DNA from: Algiphilus sp.
GTDB taxonomy: Bacteria; Pseudomonadota; Gammaproteobacteria; Nevskiales; Nevskiaceae
Assembly (NCBI RefSeq): GCF_023145115.1
Contig: NZ_JAGLEJ010000043.1
Span: 5,248-69,247 of the forward strand
Direction of reading: 5' to 3'
Length of the DNA stretch: 64,000 nt
The translations under genes were made by a program, and so were the position numbers. Under the pieces are notes generated by a model. The model searched no databases and had not been told where the DNA came from. It worked only from the letters and a program-made list of their open reading frames with translations. Each line of letters starts with the position of its first letter. Within the stretch, counting starts at the first letter, position 1. This document shows positions 19,086 to 29,946 of this stretch, one piece after another.

Positions 19086-20542
19086 GCACCGAGATCCTGG
19101 TCAACATCGCGCCGCAGGAGACGCGCGTGGCGCTGGTGGAGAGCGGCGTGGTGCAGGAAGCCTACGTCCAGCGCGCGCTGCGCCACGGGCTGGTGGGCAA
19201 TCTCTACGTCGGTCAGGTGCAGCGCGTGCTGCCCGGCATGCAGGCGGCCTTCATCGACATCGGCCTGGAGCGGACCGGCTTCCTGCACGCCTCCGACATG
19301 GTGCGTCTCAACGAGACCGGTGACGCCGCGCTGCCGCAGATCGGCGCGCTGCTGCAGGAGGGTCAGCGGGTGCTGGTGCAGGTGCTCAAGGACCCGCTCG
19401 GCAGCAAGGGCGCGCGCCTCACCACGCTGCCCTCGATTCCGTCGCGCTATCTGGTGCTGCTGCCCTTCGACCAGCACGTCGGCGTCTCCGCGCGCATCGA
19501 GGACGACGGCGAGCGCGAGCGGCTGCGCGAGGTGGTCGGGCGGCTCAGCGCCGAGCTGGCGCCCGGCTACGGCGTCATCGTGCGCACCGCCGGCGAGGGT
19601 GCCAGCGAGGATCAGCTGGCGCAGGATCTGCGCTTCCTCAGCAAGCTCTGGCAGGCGATCAGCGAGCAGGCGGCGGGCGCGCCCCCGCGCACGCTGGTGC
19701 ACGGCGATCTGCCGCTGTCGATGCGCATCCTCCGCGACCTGCTCGGTGTCGATGTCGATCGCGTGCGCGTCGACAGCGCCGAGGAATGCGCGCGCCTCAG
19801 GAGCTTCACGCAGACCTTCATCCCCGACGCGGTGCACATCATCGAGCACTACGACGGCGCCGCGCCGATCTTCGACCTGTTCGGCGTCGAGGATGACCTC
19901 AACCGCGCGCTCGACCGGCGCGTGCCGCTCAAGTCGGGCGGCCATCTGGTCATCGACCAGACCGAGGCGATGACCACGGTCGACGTCAACACCGGCGCCT
20001 ACACCGGCCACCGCAATCTCGAGGAGACCGCGCTCAAGACCAATCTCGAGGCAGCGCAGGCGATCGCGCGCCAGCTCCGGCTACGCAATCTCGGCGGCAT
20101 CATCATCATCGACTTCATCGACATGGAGCACGCCGCGCATCGCGAGCAGATCTCGCGCCTGCTCGAGCGCTGCCTGGCGCGCGACCCGGCGCGCACGGTG
20201 GTGTGCCCGGTGTCGCCGCTGGGGCTCGTGGAGATGACCCGCAAGCGCACCCGCGAATCGCTCGGCCACATCCTGTGCGAACCGTGCGCGGCCTGCGAGG
20301 GGCGCGGCTACGTCAAGACCGTGGAAACCGTCTGCTACGAGATCTTCCGCGAGATCCAGCGCTCGGCGCGCCAGTTCGAGGCGCAGGCCTTCCTGGTGAT
20401 CGCCGCGCCGCCGGTGGTCGACCGACTGCGCGACGAGCTCTCCGTGGGCATGGCCGAGCTCGAGGAGCAGCTGGCGCGACCGGTGCGCCTGCAGACCGAG
20501 ACCGGCTATCTGCAGGACACCTTCGACGTCGTGCCGCTGTGA
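19082..20542 (+). CDS. rng: Ribonuclease G
   Basis: Endoribonuclease (486 aa) that matures the 5' end of 16S rRNA and cleaves some mRNAs. The S1-like domain (GNLYVGQVQRVLPGMQAAFIDIG) is followed by the catalytic DNase-I-like region with VDVNTGAYTG and the metal-binding aspartate in IIIDFIDM. The zinc-link cysteines are in CEPCAACEGRGYVK. Lacks the long RNase E tail. Begins with GTG overlapping the maf stop. Confidence 0.96.
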   Translation: MSTEILVNIAPQETRVALVESGVVQEAYVQRALRHGLVGNLYVGQVQRVLPGMQAAFIDIGLERTGFLHASDMVRLNETGDAALPQIGALLQEGQRVLVQVLKDPLGSKGARLTTLPSIPSRYLVLLPFDQHVGVSARIEDDGERERLREVVGRLSAELAPGYGVIVRTAGEGASEDQLAQDLRFLSKLWQAISEQAAGAPPRTLVHGDLPLSMRILRDLLGVDVDRVRVDSAEECARLRSFTQTFIPDAVHIIEHYDGAAPIFDLFGVEDDLNRALDRRVPLKSGGHLVIDQTEAMTTVDVNTGAYTGHRNLEETALKTNLEAAQAIARQLRLRNLGGIIIIDFIDMEHAAHREQISRLLERCLARDPARTVVCPVSPLGLVEMTRKRTRESLGHILCEPCAACEGRGYVKTVETVCYEIFREIQRSARQFEAQAFLVIAAPPVVDRLRDELSVGMAELEEQLARPVRLQTETGYLQDTFDVVPL

Positions 20543-20554
20543 TGGACTAGCGGC

Positions 20555-23500
20555 ATGCGCGCGCGCAGCCACAACACGGGCGTCGTCGGCCGCGCCGCGC
20601 TGTTCGCGCTGGCGCTGGGCGTGCTGCTGTCGACCGTGCTGCAGACCGGTGCCAATGCCTGGCTCTCGGCGCAGCGGGGCGGCATCGAGGCGATGGTCGC
20701 CGAGGTCACGCGGGCGCCGGCGCGCATCGGCGGCGTGCGGCTGGTGTGGAAGGACTTCCGGCCGCGGCTCGAGCTGCGCGATGCCCGGCTGCTGCTGGCC
20801 GAGACCGAGGCCGCCCCGTTGCGGGTGACCTACCTGCGGCTCGGTGTCGAGGTGCTGCCGCTTCTGCGGGGCGAGGTGCGGCCCAACAGTCTGCAGCTGG
20901 CGGGGCTGGCCCTGCGCCTCAACCAGGATGCCGAGGGCCGCTGGCGCATCGGCGATCGCGAACGCCGCGTGCGACCGGACCTCGGCGATATCCTGCGCTT
21001 CGCGGCGCGCTTCGACGATCTGCGCGCCGAGCGCGTCGAGCTCGGCATGCTGGCGCACGGCAGCGACCAGCCGGTGGACACCTTCGTGGAGCATGCGCGA
21101 CTGCTGCCCGAGCGCGGCGGCTGGCGCCTGAATGCGACCCTGCTGGACGGCGAGCGCAGCGGCCGCCTCACGGTCGCCGGCATGATCGAGGGCGATGCGG
21201 ACCGGCCGTCGGACTGGCGGCAGAGCTGGCAGCTGGCCTTCGACGGCAACCACGATCTTGCGGCCAGCGTCGGGCACGTGCTGCCGCGTCTGCACGATCT
21301 GCCGCGCATCGAGGGCGGGCGCCTGCGCGCCGAGTTGCGGCGTCAGGGCGGCGCCGGCGACGCATCCTGGCTGATGACCGCCGATCTGCGTGCCCGGCAT
21401 CTGCACGGTCGGCAGGGACAGCAGCTGGAGGACCTGCGCGCCGAGGCCACCGGCCGTTTCGACGACGGCGCGCTCGATGTCGACGTGACACGGCTGTCGG
21501 CTGCCGGCGAAACCCGCGGTGCCGGCGTTTCGCTGCGCCTCGATACCGCCGCGCCCGCGCTCACCTTGCGCGCCGACTGGCTGGCCGTCGATCCGGTATC
21601 GGACTGGCTGCGTGCGGCCTCGGGCGAAGCGCTGCCGGCGGTGAGTGGCCGGCTGCGGGCCGTCGAACTCGCCTGGCAGGGCGAGGGCGCCATGCCGCCG
21701 TCGCTGCCGGCGCGCTACCGGGCACGGATCGACGGGCTGCGGGTGGCCGGTGACGCCGTCACGATCATCGGTCTGTCCGGATCGGTCGACGGCAGCGGCG
21801 ACAGCGGCCGCTTCGTGCTCGACGACGGTCCGCTCGAAGTGCGCCTGCCCGACCACCTGTTCGCGCCGCTGCGCATGGACCGCGCCGCCGGCACGGTGCG
21901 ATGGTCGCCGGGCGGGGAAGGCGGCCGCGAGCTGGCGTTCGAGGATCTGGCGATGGCGCTCGACAGCCTGCGCGCCGAGGGTGGCGGGCGTCTGCGCATG
22001 CCGGCGGACGCGCCGCCGCATCTGCAGCTCGACGTCGCGCTGAGCGGCGAGCGCGCGGCCGATGCCAAGCCCTTCATGCCGCGACGCTGGCGGCCGGAGC
22101 TGCGCGACTACCTCGCCGGCGCCATCCGGCAGGGCACCGTCGACGACGGTCGGCTGCGCTTCGACGCCACGCTCGCCGAAGGCTTCTGGCGCGATCCGGA
22201 CACGCGCTTCGACATCGCCTTGTCGGTATCGGACGGGCGCATGCGCTTCCATCCCGAGTGGCCGGTGCTGACCGGGCTGCGCGCCGATCTGGCCATCGAT
22301 GCGCGCAGCATCACCATCGATGCCGAGCGCGGGAACCTCGCCGGCCTCGCGCTGGCCGACGTGCGCGTCGCCATCCCCGATTTCAGGGCCGCGGAGCTGC
22401 GCGCCGAGCTGGTCCACGCCGACAGTCTGGAGAACTGGTACGCGATGCTCGCCGAGAGTCCCCTGGCGTCGCGACTGCGCGGACTCCTGGAGGGCACCGC
22501 CGGGGTGGGCCGCGCGCGCGTCGACTTTGCGCTCGACCTGCCGCTCAAGGACAAGGCCGCGGCGGTGGCCGAGGGGCGCATCGGACTCGACCGGGTCGAC
22601 CTGCGCGTCGATCGCATCGATGCCACGGTGGAGGATGTCCGGGGTGGCATCCATTTCATCAATCACGCCGTCGCCGCCGAGGATCTGACCGGCACGCTCC
22701 ACGGCAGACCCCTGCGCGCCGGGATCGCGACCGAGGACGGCATGCCGCGGCTGCGCGCCGAGACCGATGTCGACCTCGCGGCCCGCGACGAGCTGGCGCG
22801 CTTCGTGCCCGACTGGCTTCAGCCCCGTCTCGCCGGCGTGCTCCCGCTGGCGCTGACGCTCGATCTCGGGCCGCGCGACGGCACCACCGCGCTGGCGCTC
22901 GAGCTGGGCAGCGAGAACCTGCGCGTCGATCTGCCGGCGCCCTTCGATCTGGTCCCGGACGCCGGACGCGATGCCCTGCGGGTCGACGTCGCGCTGCGCG
23001 GGCCGGACATCGCCAGCCTGCGCGTGCGTCTGCCGGGGCGCTTCGAGGTCCAGCGCTTCGGCAACAGCACCCGCGTGCACCTCGGGCCCGGGCGCGCCCG
23101 CGCCGACGAGACGGCGGGACTGACCGTGACCGGGCACGCCGGGCGCGTGGCGCTGTTGCCCTGGCTGCGGTTCGCGAGCGAGCGCGCGGCCGCGGCGACC
23201 GGCGCGGAGACCGCACCGGCCGAACGGCTGACGCGCATCGACCTCACGGCCGAGCACGTGCTGGCGGGGCCCCTGTCCATTCCCGATCTGGCGGTACAGC
23301 TGACGCGCGATGCGCACAGCTACCGCTTCGCGATCGACGGTGGCTCGCGCGGCGAGGTGCGTGTCGACACTGGTGGGCGCGGTGAGCTCGAGGTGCGCTT
23401 CGAGCGGCTGCGCCTGCGGCGGCGGCCCGATGCCGCCGACGGCCCCGGCGCGCCGGAAGCGGACGGCGACGACGGACGCGACGGCGGGCAGCGACTCGAT

Positions 23501-24361
23501 CCGCGGCGCATGCCGTCGGCGGATGTGCTGGTCGGCCAGCTGGTGCTCGACGATCTCGATCTGGGCCAGCTCGACATGCGGCTGCGGGGGCTGGACGACG
23601 GACTGCGCCTGAGCAATCTGCGCATCACCGACGGCGCGCTGGCGCTGGATGCCACCGGCGAGTGGCGCACGGTGCCGGCCGGCGATGCGGGCGATGCCGA
23701 CGGCGGTGTGCGCATGCACCTGGACGCCGACCTCGAGACCGGGGCCATCGATCCGCTGCTGACGGCGCTGGGCTACGCCCGCACGCTGTCGGCCGACCGG
23801 TTCCGCGCGCAGGCCTCGCTGCGCTGGTCCGACATGGACGCGCTGGCGCGGCTCGCCGGCGCCGAGGGCACGCTGAGCGTGGAGGCCACCGAGGGCAACA
23901 TCGCCGCCGTCGAACCCGGCGCCGGCCGCATGCTGGGGCTGTTCAACTTCTACGCGCTGCCGCGCCGCCTGGGGCTGGATTTCCGCGACGTCACCGCCAG
24001 CGGGCTGGCCTTCGACCGTCTCGCCGGTAGCTTCGCGCTCGGCGGCGGGCAGGCGCGCACCGACGATCTGGTGCTCGACGGGCCGTCGCTGCGCGTCGAG
24101 GTCGACGGACGCGTCGGGCTGGCGGCGCGGGACTACGATCAGCTGATCAGCATCTACCCCGATGTCTCGGGCGGCATGACGCTGGGCGGCGCCGTGCTCG
24201 GCGGGCCGGTCGGGGTGGGTATTGCGCTGCTGGCACGCGAGCTGTTCGAGACCCCCATTGATGCCGCCACGCGCATCCAGTACCGCCTTGTGGGGCCCTG
24301 GGACGATCCCCAGTTCATCCCGCAGGACATCGACACTCCGTCGGAGGAGCGTTCGCCTTGA
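20555..24361 (+). CDS. yhdP: YhdP family AsmA-like phospholipid transport protein
   Basis: A 1268-aa AsmA-superfamily protein that, with TamB and YdbH, is known to carry phospholipids from inner to outer membrane. One N-terminal membrane anchor (AALFALALGVLLSTVLQTGANAW is the region) is followed by a long repetitive beta-groove region and the conserved C-terminus (MLGLFNFYALPRRLGLDFRDVT, SGGMTLGGAVLGGPVGVGIALLARE). It lies in the standard rng-yhdP-nit-tldD context. The stop overlaps the TTG of the nitrilase gene. Confidence 0.93.
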   Translation: MRARSHNTGVVGRAALFALALGVLLSTVLQTGANAWLSAQRGGIEAMVAEVTRAPARIGGVRLVWKDFRPRLELRDARLLLAETEAAPLRVTYLRLGVEVLPLLRGEVRPNSLQLAGLALRLNQDAEGRWRIGDRERRVRPDLGDILRFAARFDDLRAERVELGMLAHGSDQPVDTFVEHARLLPERGGWRLNATLLDGERSGRLTVAGMIEGDADRPSDWRQSWQLAFDGNHDLAASVGHVLPRLHDLPRIEGGRLRAELRRQGGAGDASWLMTADLRARHLHGRQGQQLEDLRAEATGRFDDGALDVDVTRLSAAGETRGAGVSLRLDTAAPALTLRADWLAVDPVSDWLRAASGEALPAVSGRLRAVELAWQGEGAMPPSLPARYRARIDGLRVAGDAVTIIGLSGSVDGSGDSGRFVLDDGPLEVRLPDHLFAPLRMDRAAGTVRWSPGGEGGRELAFEDLAMALDSLRAEGGGRLRMPADAPPHLQLDVALSGERAADAKPFMPRRWRPELRDYLAGAIRQGTVDDGRLRFDATLAEGFWRDPDTRFDIALSVSDGRMRFHPEWPVLTGLRADLAIDARSITIDAERGNLAGLALADVRVAIPDFRAAELRAELVHADSLENWYAMLAESPLASRLRGLLEGTAGVGRARVDFALDLPLKDKAAAVAEGRIGLDRVDLRVDRIDATVEDVRGGIHFINHAVAAEDLTGTLHGRPLRAGIATEDGMPRLRAETDVDLAARDELARFVPDWLQPRLAGVLPLALTLDLGPRDGTTALALELGSENLRVDLPAPFDLVPDAGRDALRVDVALRGPDIASLRVRLPGRFEVQRFGNSTRVHLGPGRARADETAGLTVTGHAGRVALLPWLRFASERAAAATGAETAPAERLTRIDLTAEHVLAGPLSIPDLAVQLTRDAHSYRFAIDGGSRGEVRVDTGGRGELEVRFERLRLRRRPDAADGPGAPEADGDDGRDGGQRLDPRRMPSADVLVGQLVLDDLDLGQLDMRLRGLDDGLRLSNLRITDGALALDATGEWRTVPAGDAGDADGGVRMHLDADLETGAIDPLLTALGYARTLSADRFRAQASLRWSDMDALARLAGAEGTLSVEATEGNIAAVEPGAGRMLGLFNFYALPRRLGLDFRDVTASGLAFDRLAGSFALGGGQARTDDLVLDGPSLRVEVDGRVGLAARDYDQLISIYPDVSGGMTLGGAVLGGPVGVGIALLARELFETPIDAATRIQYRLVGPWDDPQFIPQDIDTPSEERSP

Positions 24362-25179
24362 GCCGCATCCGTGCCGCCGTGCTGCAGATGAACAGTGCCA
24401 ACGACGTGGCCGCCAACCTGGCCGCGGTGGAGGCTGCCGCCGCCACTGCAGCCGATGCCGGCGTGCGCCTGCTGGTGCTGCCCGAGAACTTCGCCTTCAT
24501 GGGCGCGCGGGCGCGCGACAAGCTGGCGATAGCCGAAGCGCCCGGTCGCGGCCCCATCCAGGATGCCTGCGCCGCGCTGGCGCAGCGTCACGGCATGTGG
24601 ATCGTCGCCGGCACCATCGCCCTGGCGCATCCCGACGAGGCCGACCGCATCATCGCGGCCAGCATCGTGTTCGACGACACCGGCGTCGCGCGGGCGCGCT
24701 ACGACAAGGCGCACCTCTTCGACGTGCAGACGCCCGGCGGTGCCTATCGCGAGTCGGCCACCATCGCGCCCGGCCCGGCGCGCGCCGTGGTCTGCGACGG
24801 ACCCGGTGCGCGCGGCGGACTGTCGGTGTGCTACGACCTGCGCTTTCCGGAGCTCTACCGGCACCAGGTTGCCGAGGGCGCGCTCTGGCTGAGCGTGCCC
24901 TCGGCCTTCACCCACGCCACCGGCCGCGCGCACTGGGCGACGCTGCTCGGCGCCCGTGCCATCGAGAACCAGTGCTTCGTGCTGGCGCCGAACCAGTGCG
25001 GCACGCACGCAGACGGCCGTGCGACCTGGGGGCACAGCCGTATCGTGGGGCCGTGGGGCGACGTGCTGGCCGACTGCGGCAGCGAGCCCGGTCTGGCGAC
25101 GGCCGAGCTCGATTTCGGGGCGCAGGCCCAGCTGCGTCGACGGTTCCCGGCGCTGAGCCATCGCCGCATTTACACTTGA
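24358..25179 (+). CDS. Carbon-nitrogen hydrolase (Nit1/YbeM-like amidase)
   Basis: A 273-aa nitrilase-superfamily amidase. The Glu-Lys-Cys triad is visible: Glu in LLVLPENFAFMG, Lys in ARYDKAHLFDV, Cys in LSVCYDLRFPELYR. The last motif is typical of the Nit/YbeM branch that hydrolyses deaminated glutathione, so that repair role is likely but unproven. TTG 24358 is the only start compatible with the family N-terminus and overlaps the yhdP stop. Confidence 0.9.
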   Translation: MSRIRAAVLQMNSANDVAANLAAVEAAAATAADAGVRLLVLPENFAFMGARARDKLAIAEAPGRGPIQDACAALAQRHGMWIVAGTIALAHPDEADRIIAASIVFDDTGVARARYDKAHLFDVQTPGGAYRESATIAPGPARAVVCDGPGARGGLSVCYDLRFPELYRHQVAEGALWLSVPSAFTHATGRAHWATLLGARAIENQCFVLAPNQCGTHADGRATWGHSRIVGPWGDVLADCGSEPGLATAELDFGAQAQLRRRFPALSHRRIYT

Positions 25180-25182
25180 CCC

Positions 25183-26628
25183 ATGTCCGAAACCTTCGCT
25201 CTCGCCGAGTCCCGCCTGCTCGCGCCCGGCGCGCTGGGCCTGTCCGACATCGAGCACGCGCTCGGTGCGCTCATGAAGCCCGGCATCGATGCGGCCGACC
25301 TGTTCTTCTCCGAGGGGCAGTCCGAATCGTGGCTGTTCGAGGACGGCATCGTCCGCCGCGGGCACCACAGCAGCGAGCGCGGCGTCGGCGTGCGCGCGAT
25401 CGCCGGTGACAAGGCCGGGCTCGCCTACAGCGACGAGATCACCGCACCGATGCTGCAGGACGCCGCCGGCCAGGCGCGCGCCATCATCCGCCAGGGTCAG
25501 CAGGGCCGCGTCGCCGCGCCGCAGGCGCGCAGCCATCAGCCGGTCTACACCGGCGACAGTCCGCTCGACAGCCTCGGTACCGAAGAGAAGCTGGATCTGC
25601 TGCGCCGTGCCGATGCCGCCGCGCGTGCCGCCGACGCGCGCGTGAAGCAGGTGCAGGTGTCGCTGACCGGCGCCCACAAGACCGTGCTGGTGGCGCGCAG
25701 CGACGGCCTGGTGACCGCCGACATCCGGCCGATGGTGCGGCTCAACGTCAGCGTCACGGTGGAGTCCGGCGACCGCCGCGAGCAGGCCGCCGCCGGCGGC
25801 GGCGGCCGCAGCGGCTACGGCTTCTTCCTCGACGGCGACAAGCCCGAGGCCTACGCCCGCGAGGCGGTGCGCATCGCGCTGGTGCTGCTCGACGCGGAAG
25901 CGGCGCCGGCCGGCGCCATGCCGGTGGTCCTCGGTGCCGGCTGGCCGGGCATCCTGCTGCACGAGGCCGTCGGTCACGGTCTGGAGGGCGACTTCAACCG
26001 CAAGGGCAGCTCGGTCTACAGCGGCAAGGTCGGCGAGAAGGTCGCGTCCGATCTGTGCACCGTGGTGGACGAGGGCTGCATCCCGGACCGGCGCGGCTCG
26101 CTGACCGTCGACGACGAGGGCACCCCCACGCAGCGCAACGTGCTGATCGAGAAGGGCGTGCTGCGCGGCTACATGCAGGACACCATCAACGCCCGCCTGA
26201 TGGACGCCGCGCCCACCGGCAACGGCCGGCGCGAGTCCTATGCGCACCTGCCCATGCCGCGCATGACCAACACCTATCTGATGCCGGGGCCGCACGATCC
26301 GGCCGAGATCATCGCCTCGGTGGACAAGGGGCTCTACGCGGTCAACTTCAACGGTGGTCAGGTCGACATCACCTCGGGCAACTTCGTGTTCTCGACCTCC
26401 GAGGCCTATCTCATCGAGAAGGGGCGCATCACGCGACCGGTCAAGGGCGCGACCCTGATCGGCAACGGCCCCGAGGCACTGGCGCAGGTGGACATGCTGG
26501 GCAACGACCTCATGCTCGACCCCGGCATCGGCGTGTGCGGCAAGGAGGGGCAGGGCGTACCGGTCGGCGTCGGTCAGCCGACGCTGCGCATCGGCGGGCT
26601 CACGGTCGGCGGCACGCAGACCGGATAG
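25183..26628 (+). CDS. tldD: Metalloprotease TldD
   Basis: TldD (481 aa) pairs with TldE (PmbA) to form a metalloprotease that degrades unfolded peptides and processes some modified peptides. The zinc motif [11 protein letters not shown] gives H260, E261 and H265; the C-terminal block [27 protein letters not shown] is intact. The partner pmbA is not in this window, as usual. It follows the nitrilase gene by 3 bp. Confidence 0.96.
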   Translation: MSETFALAESRLLAPGALGLSDIEHALGALMKPGIDAADLFFSEGQSESWLFEDGIVRRGHHSSERGVGVRAIAGDKAGLAYSDEITAPMLQDAAGQARAIIRQGQQGRVAAPQARSHQPVYTGDSPLDSLGTEEKLDLLRRADAAARAADARVKQVQVSLTGAHKTVLVARSDGLVTADIRPMVRLNVSVTVESGDRREQAAAGGGGRSGYGFFLDGDKPEAYAREAVRIALVLLDAEAAPAGAMPVVLGAGWPGILLHEAVGHGLEGDFNRKGSSVYSGKVGEKVASDLCTVVDEGCIPDRRGSLTVDDEGTPTQRNVLIEKGVLRGYMQDTINARLMDAAPTGNGRRESYAHLPMPRMTNTYLMPGPHDPAEIIASVDKGLYAVNFNGGQVDITSGNFVFSTSEAYLIEKGRITRPVKGATLIGNGPEALAQVDMLGNDLMLDPGIGVCGKEGQGVPVGVGQPTLRIGGLTVGGTQTG

Positions 26629-26631
26629 CCG

Positions 26632-27213
26632 ATGGCAGGGCGGCGCCCGCGCGGCGAGCTGCGCATCATCGGCGGCCAGTGGCGCTCGCGCCGCGTGCGC
26701 TTCGCCGTCGAGCAGGTGCGCCCGACCCCCGACCGCGTCCGCCAGACCACCTTCGACTGGCTGGCCCCGCGCATCCGCGGCGCGCGCGTGGTCGACCTCT
26801 GTGCCGGCAGCGGCGCCATGGGCCTGGAGGCCCTGTCGCGCGGCGCGGCCCATGCGGTCTTCGTGGACACCGGCCGGGCGCAGATCGCGGCCATCCGGGC
26901 GGCGCTGACCGACCTCGGCGGCATCGACCGCGCCGAGCTCGTCCACGGCGATGCGGCCGGCTGGCTCGCGCGCGCCGGGGACGCCTGCGACATCGCCTTC
27001 GTCGATCCGCCCTTCGACCGCGCGCTGTGGTCCGATATCCTGCCGCGACTCGCCGGCCGGCTGGCCGGCGTGCACCGCATCTACATCGAATGGCCGCGCA
27101 CCCGGGAGCCCGAGTTCGGCGTCGCGCTCGACTGGCACCGGAGAAGTCACGCGGCTCAGGTAAGCTACGGGCTCGCGAGCCTTCCACCCGCACCGTCAGG
27201 AGAACGCCCATGA
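26632..27213 (+). CDS. rsmD: 16S rRNA m2G966 methyltransferase
   Basis: RsmD (193 aa) methylates N2 of G966 in 16S rRNA. The SAM-binding motif is VVDLCAGSGAMGLEALSRGA and the catalytic motif is FVDPPFD; the N-terminal RIIGGQWRSRRVRF and VRPTPDRVRQTTFDWL blocks are family-specific. It starts 3 bp after tldD and overlaps coaD by ATGA. Confidence 0.95.
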   Translation: MAGRRPRGELRIIGGQWRSRRVRFAVEQVRPTPDRVRQTTFDWLAPRIRGARVVDLCAGSGAMGLEALSRGAAHAVFVDTGRAQIAAIRAALTDLGGIDRAELVHGDAAGWLARAGDACDIAFVDPPFDRALWSDILPRLAGRLAGVHRIYIEWPRTREPEFGVALDWHRRSHAAQVSYGLASLPPAPSGERP

Positions 27214-27707
27214 CCCCGGTGACGGCGGCCTACAGCGGCACCTTCGACCCGGTCACCTTCGGCCATACCGACATCATCGCGCGCGCGGCGGCGATGTTCG
27301 ACCAGCTCATCGTCGCGGTGGGACTGAACCCGTCGAAGAATCCGCGCTTCTCGCTGGACGAGCGCGTGCGCCTGATCGAGGCGACCGTCGCCGACGCCGG
27401 TCTGGGCAACGTGCGCGTGCTGCCCTTCGACGGTCTGGTGGTGGACTTCGCGCGCGAGAACGGCGTCACCGTGCTGGTACGCGGCGTGCGTACCGTGACC
27501 GATGTCGACTACGAGAAGCAGATGGCGATCATGAACCGCGATCTCTACCCGTCGCTGGATACGGTCATGCTGGCCCCGTCGCCGGCGTACGCCCATCTGT
27601 CGTCGTCGCTGGTGCGCGAGCTGGTCGGGCTCGGCGCGCCGGTGGAGAAGTTTGTGCCGAAGGCGGTGGTCCCGGAGCTGCTGGCGCGCTTCGGCCGCAA
27701 GAGCTGA
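27210..27707 (+). CDS. coaD: Phosphopantetheine adenylyltransferase
   Basis: CoaD (165 aa) makes dephospho-CoA from 4'-phosphopantetheine and ATP. The nucleotidyltransferase motifs are YSGTFDPVTFGHTDII (T/HxGH) and the ISSS-like HLSSSLVRELVGLG. The block VRGVRTVTDVDYEKQMAIMN is diagnostic. AGGAGAA lies 6 bp before ATG 27210. Coupled to rsmD. Confidence 0.97.
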   Translation: MTPVTAAYSGTFDPVTFGHTDIIARAAAMFDQLIVAVGLNPSKNPRFSLDERVRLIEATVADAGLGNVRVLPFDGLVVDFARENGVTVLVRGVRTVTDVDYEKQMAIMNRDLYPSLDTVMLAPSPAYAHLSSSLVRELVGLGAPVEKFVPKAVVPELLARFGRKS

Positions 27708-27983
<276 letters not shown>

Positions 27984-28029
27984 TTCCCCAGAACCGCGAA
28001 CGCCCGAGACCCCCAACGGAGCCCCACCG

Positions 28030-29757
28030 ATGAATCGACCGATCCGGCGCACGCTCGCCGCGCTTGCGCTGCTGGCCGCTGCAGTGCCCGCGACCGCCCA
28101 GGTGACCGAGGTCTACCATCCGCCCGCCGAGGCGGTGGCGACCGCGCATCCGCTCGCCACCGAGGCCGGGCTGGAAGTGCTCGCCGCGGGCGGCAACGCC
28201 TTCGACGCGGCGGTGGCCGTGACCGCGGCGCTGGGCGTGGTCGAGCCCTATGGGTCCGGTCTCGGCGGCGGCGGCTTCTTCCTGCTGCACCGCGAGGGCG
28301 ACAAGCTCGACCTGCTGGTGGATGCGCGCGAGACCGCGCCCGGCGCCGCCACCGGCGACATGTACCTGGACCGCAACGGCGAGCCCATCGCGCGGCTGTC
28401 GCGCGAGGGGCCGCTGGCAGCGGGCATTCCGGGCACGGCGGCGGCGCTCCAGCACCTCAGCGAGACCTTCGGCGAGCGCGCGCTGGCCGACAACCTCGCC
28501 CCGGCCATCCGTCTCGCCGACGAAGGCTTCCCGGTCAACGCCGAACTGTCCGCGCGCATCACCGCGATGGCGCACCGCTTCTCGCCGGCCGCGCAGGCCG
28601 TCTTCATGCCGGGCGGCGAGGTTCCCGCCAGCGGCGAGACACTGGTGCAGAAGGATCTCGCCGGCACTCTGCGCGCCATGGCCGAGGACGGCGCCGAGGC
28701 CTTCTACGAGGGTGCGGTCGCCGAGAAGCTGCAGCGCGGCGTGTTCAGCGACGGCGGCATCTGGTCGCTCGGCGATCTTGCGCTGTACCGCGTCAAGGAG
28801 CGCGCCCCGGCGCGCATCGACTACCGCGGCTATCGCATCACCACCGCGCCGCTGCCGTCGGCGGGCGGCGTCACGCTGGAGCAGATCTTCAAGATCCTCG
28901 AGGCGCGCGACTGGCCGCCGTCCGATGACACCGCCGCGCGCCACGAGCTGATCGAGGCCATGCGCTTCGCCTACCGCGACCGGGCGGTCTACCTGGGCGA
29001 TGCCGATTTCGTCGACGTGCCGGTGGCGCGCATCACCAGCGACGACTACATCGCGGACATCGCCGGGCGCATCGGCACCCGCGCCACGCCGAGCGAGTCG
29101 ATGGAAGTGGCGTCGATGCAGGAGGCGCGCGCCAAGGGCCGTCAGACCACGCACTTCTCGATCCTCGACCGCTGGGGCAATCGCGTGTCGGCGACGCTCT
29201 CCATCAATACCTGGTTCGGCTCGGGCTACATGCCGCCCGGTACCGGCGTGCTGCTCAACAACGAGATGGACGACTTCGCCACCGCGCCGCTGGTCCCCAA
29301 CGCCTACGGCCTGGTGCACACCGAGGCCAACTCGATCGCGCCCCACAAGCGTCCGCTGTCCAGCATGAGCCCGACCTTCGTCGACGGCCCGCGCGGCGTC
29401 TTCATCACCGGCACGCCGGGCGGCAGCCGCATCATCACCATGGTGCTGCTGTCGACGCTCGCGCACATGAACGGACTGCCCGCCGAGCTTGCCGTCACCG
29501 CGCCGCGCTTCCATCACCAGTTCCTGCCCGACGTGGTGCAGTTCGAGTCCGGCGCGCTCACCGAACCGCAGCGCGAGAAGCTGCGCGAGCGCGGGCACAA
29601 GCTGGAAGAGGTCACCCGCGACTTCGGCAACATGCAGGCCATCCACTGGGACCTGCGGCGCGGCTTCGTCGACGCCGCGTCGGATCCGCGCGGCTTCGGA
29701 CGGGCCGTCGTGCGCGAGGTCCCGGTCGAAGCCGGCGCCGGCGCCGGCGCCGACTAG
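28030..29757 (+). CDS. ggt: Gamma-glutamyltransferase (copy 1)
   Basis: Periplasmic Ntn-hydrolase (575 aa) that cleaves gamma-glutamyl bonds of glutathione and related peptides. Signal peptide (LAALALLAAAVPATA), large-subunit blocks GGNAFDAAVAV and GSGLGGGGFFLL, and the autoprocessing site QTTHFS, in which T373 becomes the N-terminal nucleophile of the small subunit. The small subunit contains GTGVLLNNEMDDF and TPGGSRII. The C-terminus ends in a GAGAGA tail. A paralogue follows 190 bp downstream. Confidence 0.95.
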   Translation: MNRPIRRTLAALALLAAAVPATAQVTEVYHPPAEAVATAHPLATEAGLEVLAAGGNAFDAAVAVTAALGVVEPYGSGLGGGGFFLLHREGDKLDLLVDARETAPGAATGDMYLDRNGEPIARLSREGPLAAGIPGTAAALQHLSETFGERALADNLAPAIRLADEGFPVNAELSARITAMAHRFSPAAQAVFMPGGEVPASGETLVQKDLAGTLRAMAEDGAEAFYEGAVAEKLQRGVFSDGGIWSLGDLALYRVKERAPARIDYRGYRITTAPLPSAGGVTLEQIFKILEARDWPPSDDTAARHELIEAMRFAYRDRAVYLGDADFVDVPVARITSDDYIADIAGRIGTRATPSESMEVASMQEARAKGRQTTHFSILDRWGNRVSATLSINTWFGSGYMPPGTGVLLNNEMDDFATAPLVPNAYGLVHTEANSIAPHKRPLSSMSPTFVDGPRGVFITGTPGGSRIITMVLLSTLAHMNGLPAELAVTAPRFHHQFLPDVVQFESGALTEPQREKLRERGHKLEEVTRDFGNMQAIHWDLRRGFVDAASDPRGFGRAVVREVPVEAGAGAGAD

Positions 29758-29946
29758 CGGCAGCGGTCGATTGCGCGACACGCGACGGCGCCGTGCCGAG
29801 CGCGGCGCCGAGCGGCTGCGCTCGGCCGATCAATGGCGGCATTCGCGGGCCCGTCGGGCGAAGGGCTCCGCGTGTCGGCCGCGCGGGCCGGAGCCCGCGC
29901 GCGCGGAAACATGATGCATGGACCGGATCGCATCGGAAGCCGAGCC

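Noticed and set aside
20081..23719. 1212-codon open frame antisense to yhdP.
   Set aside because: Typical open antisense frame in very GC-rich coding DNA; low-complexity Arg/Gly/Ala/His product, while yhdP on the other strand is a clear family member.
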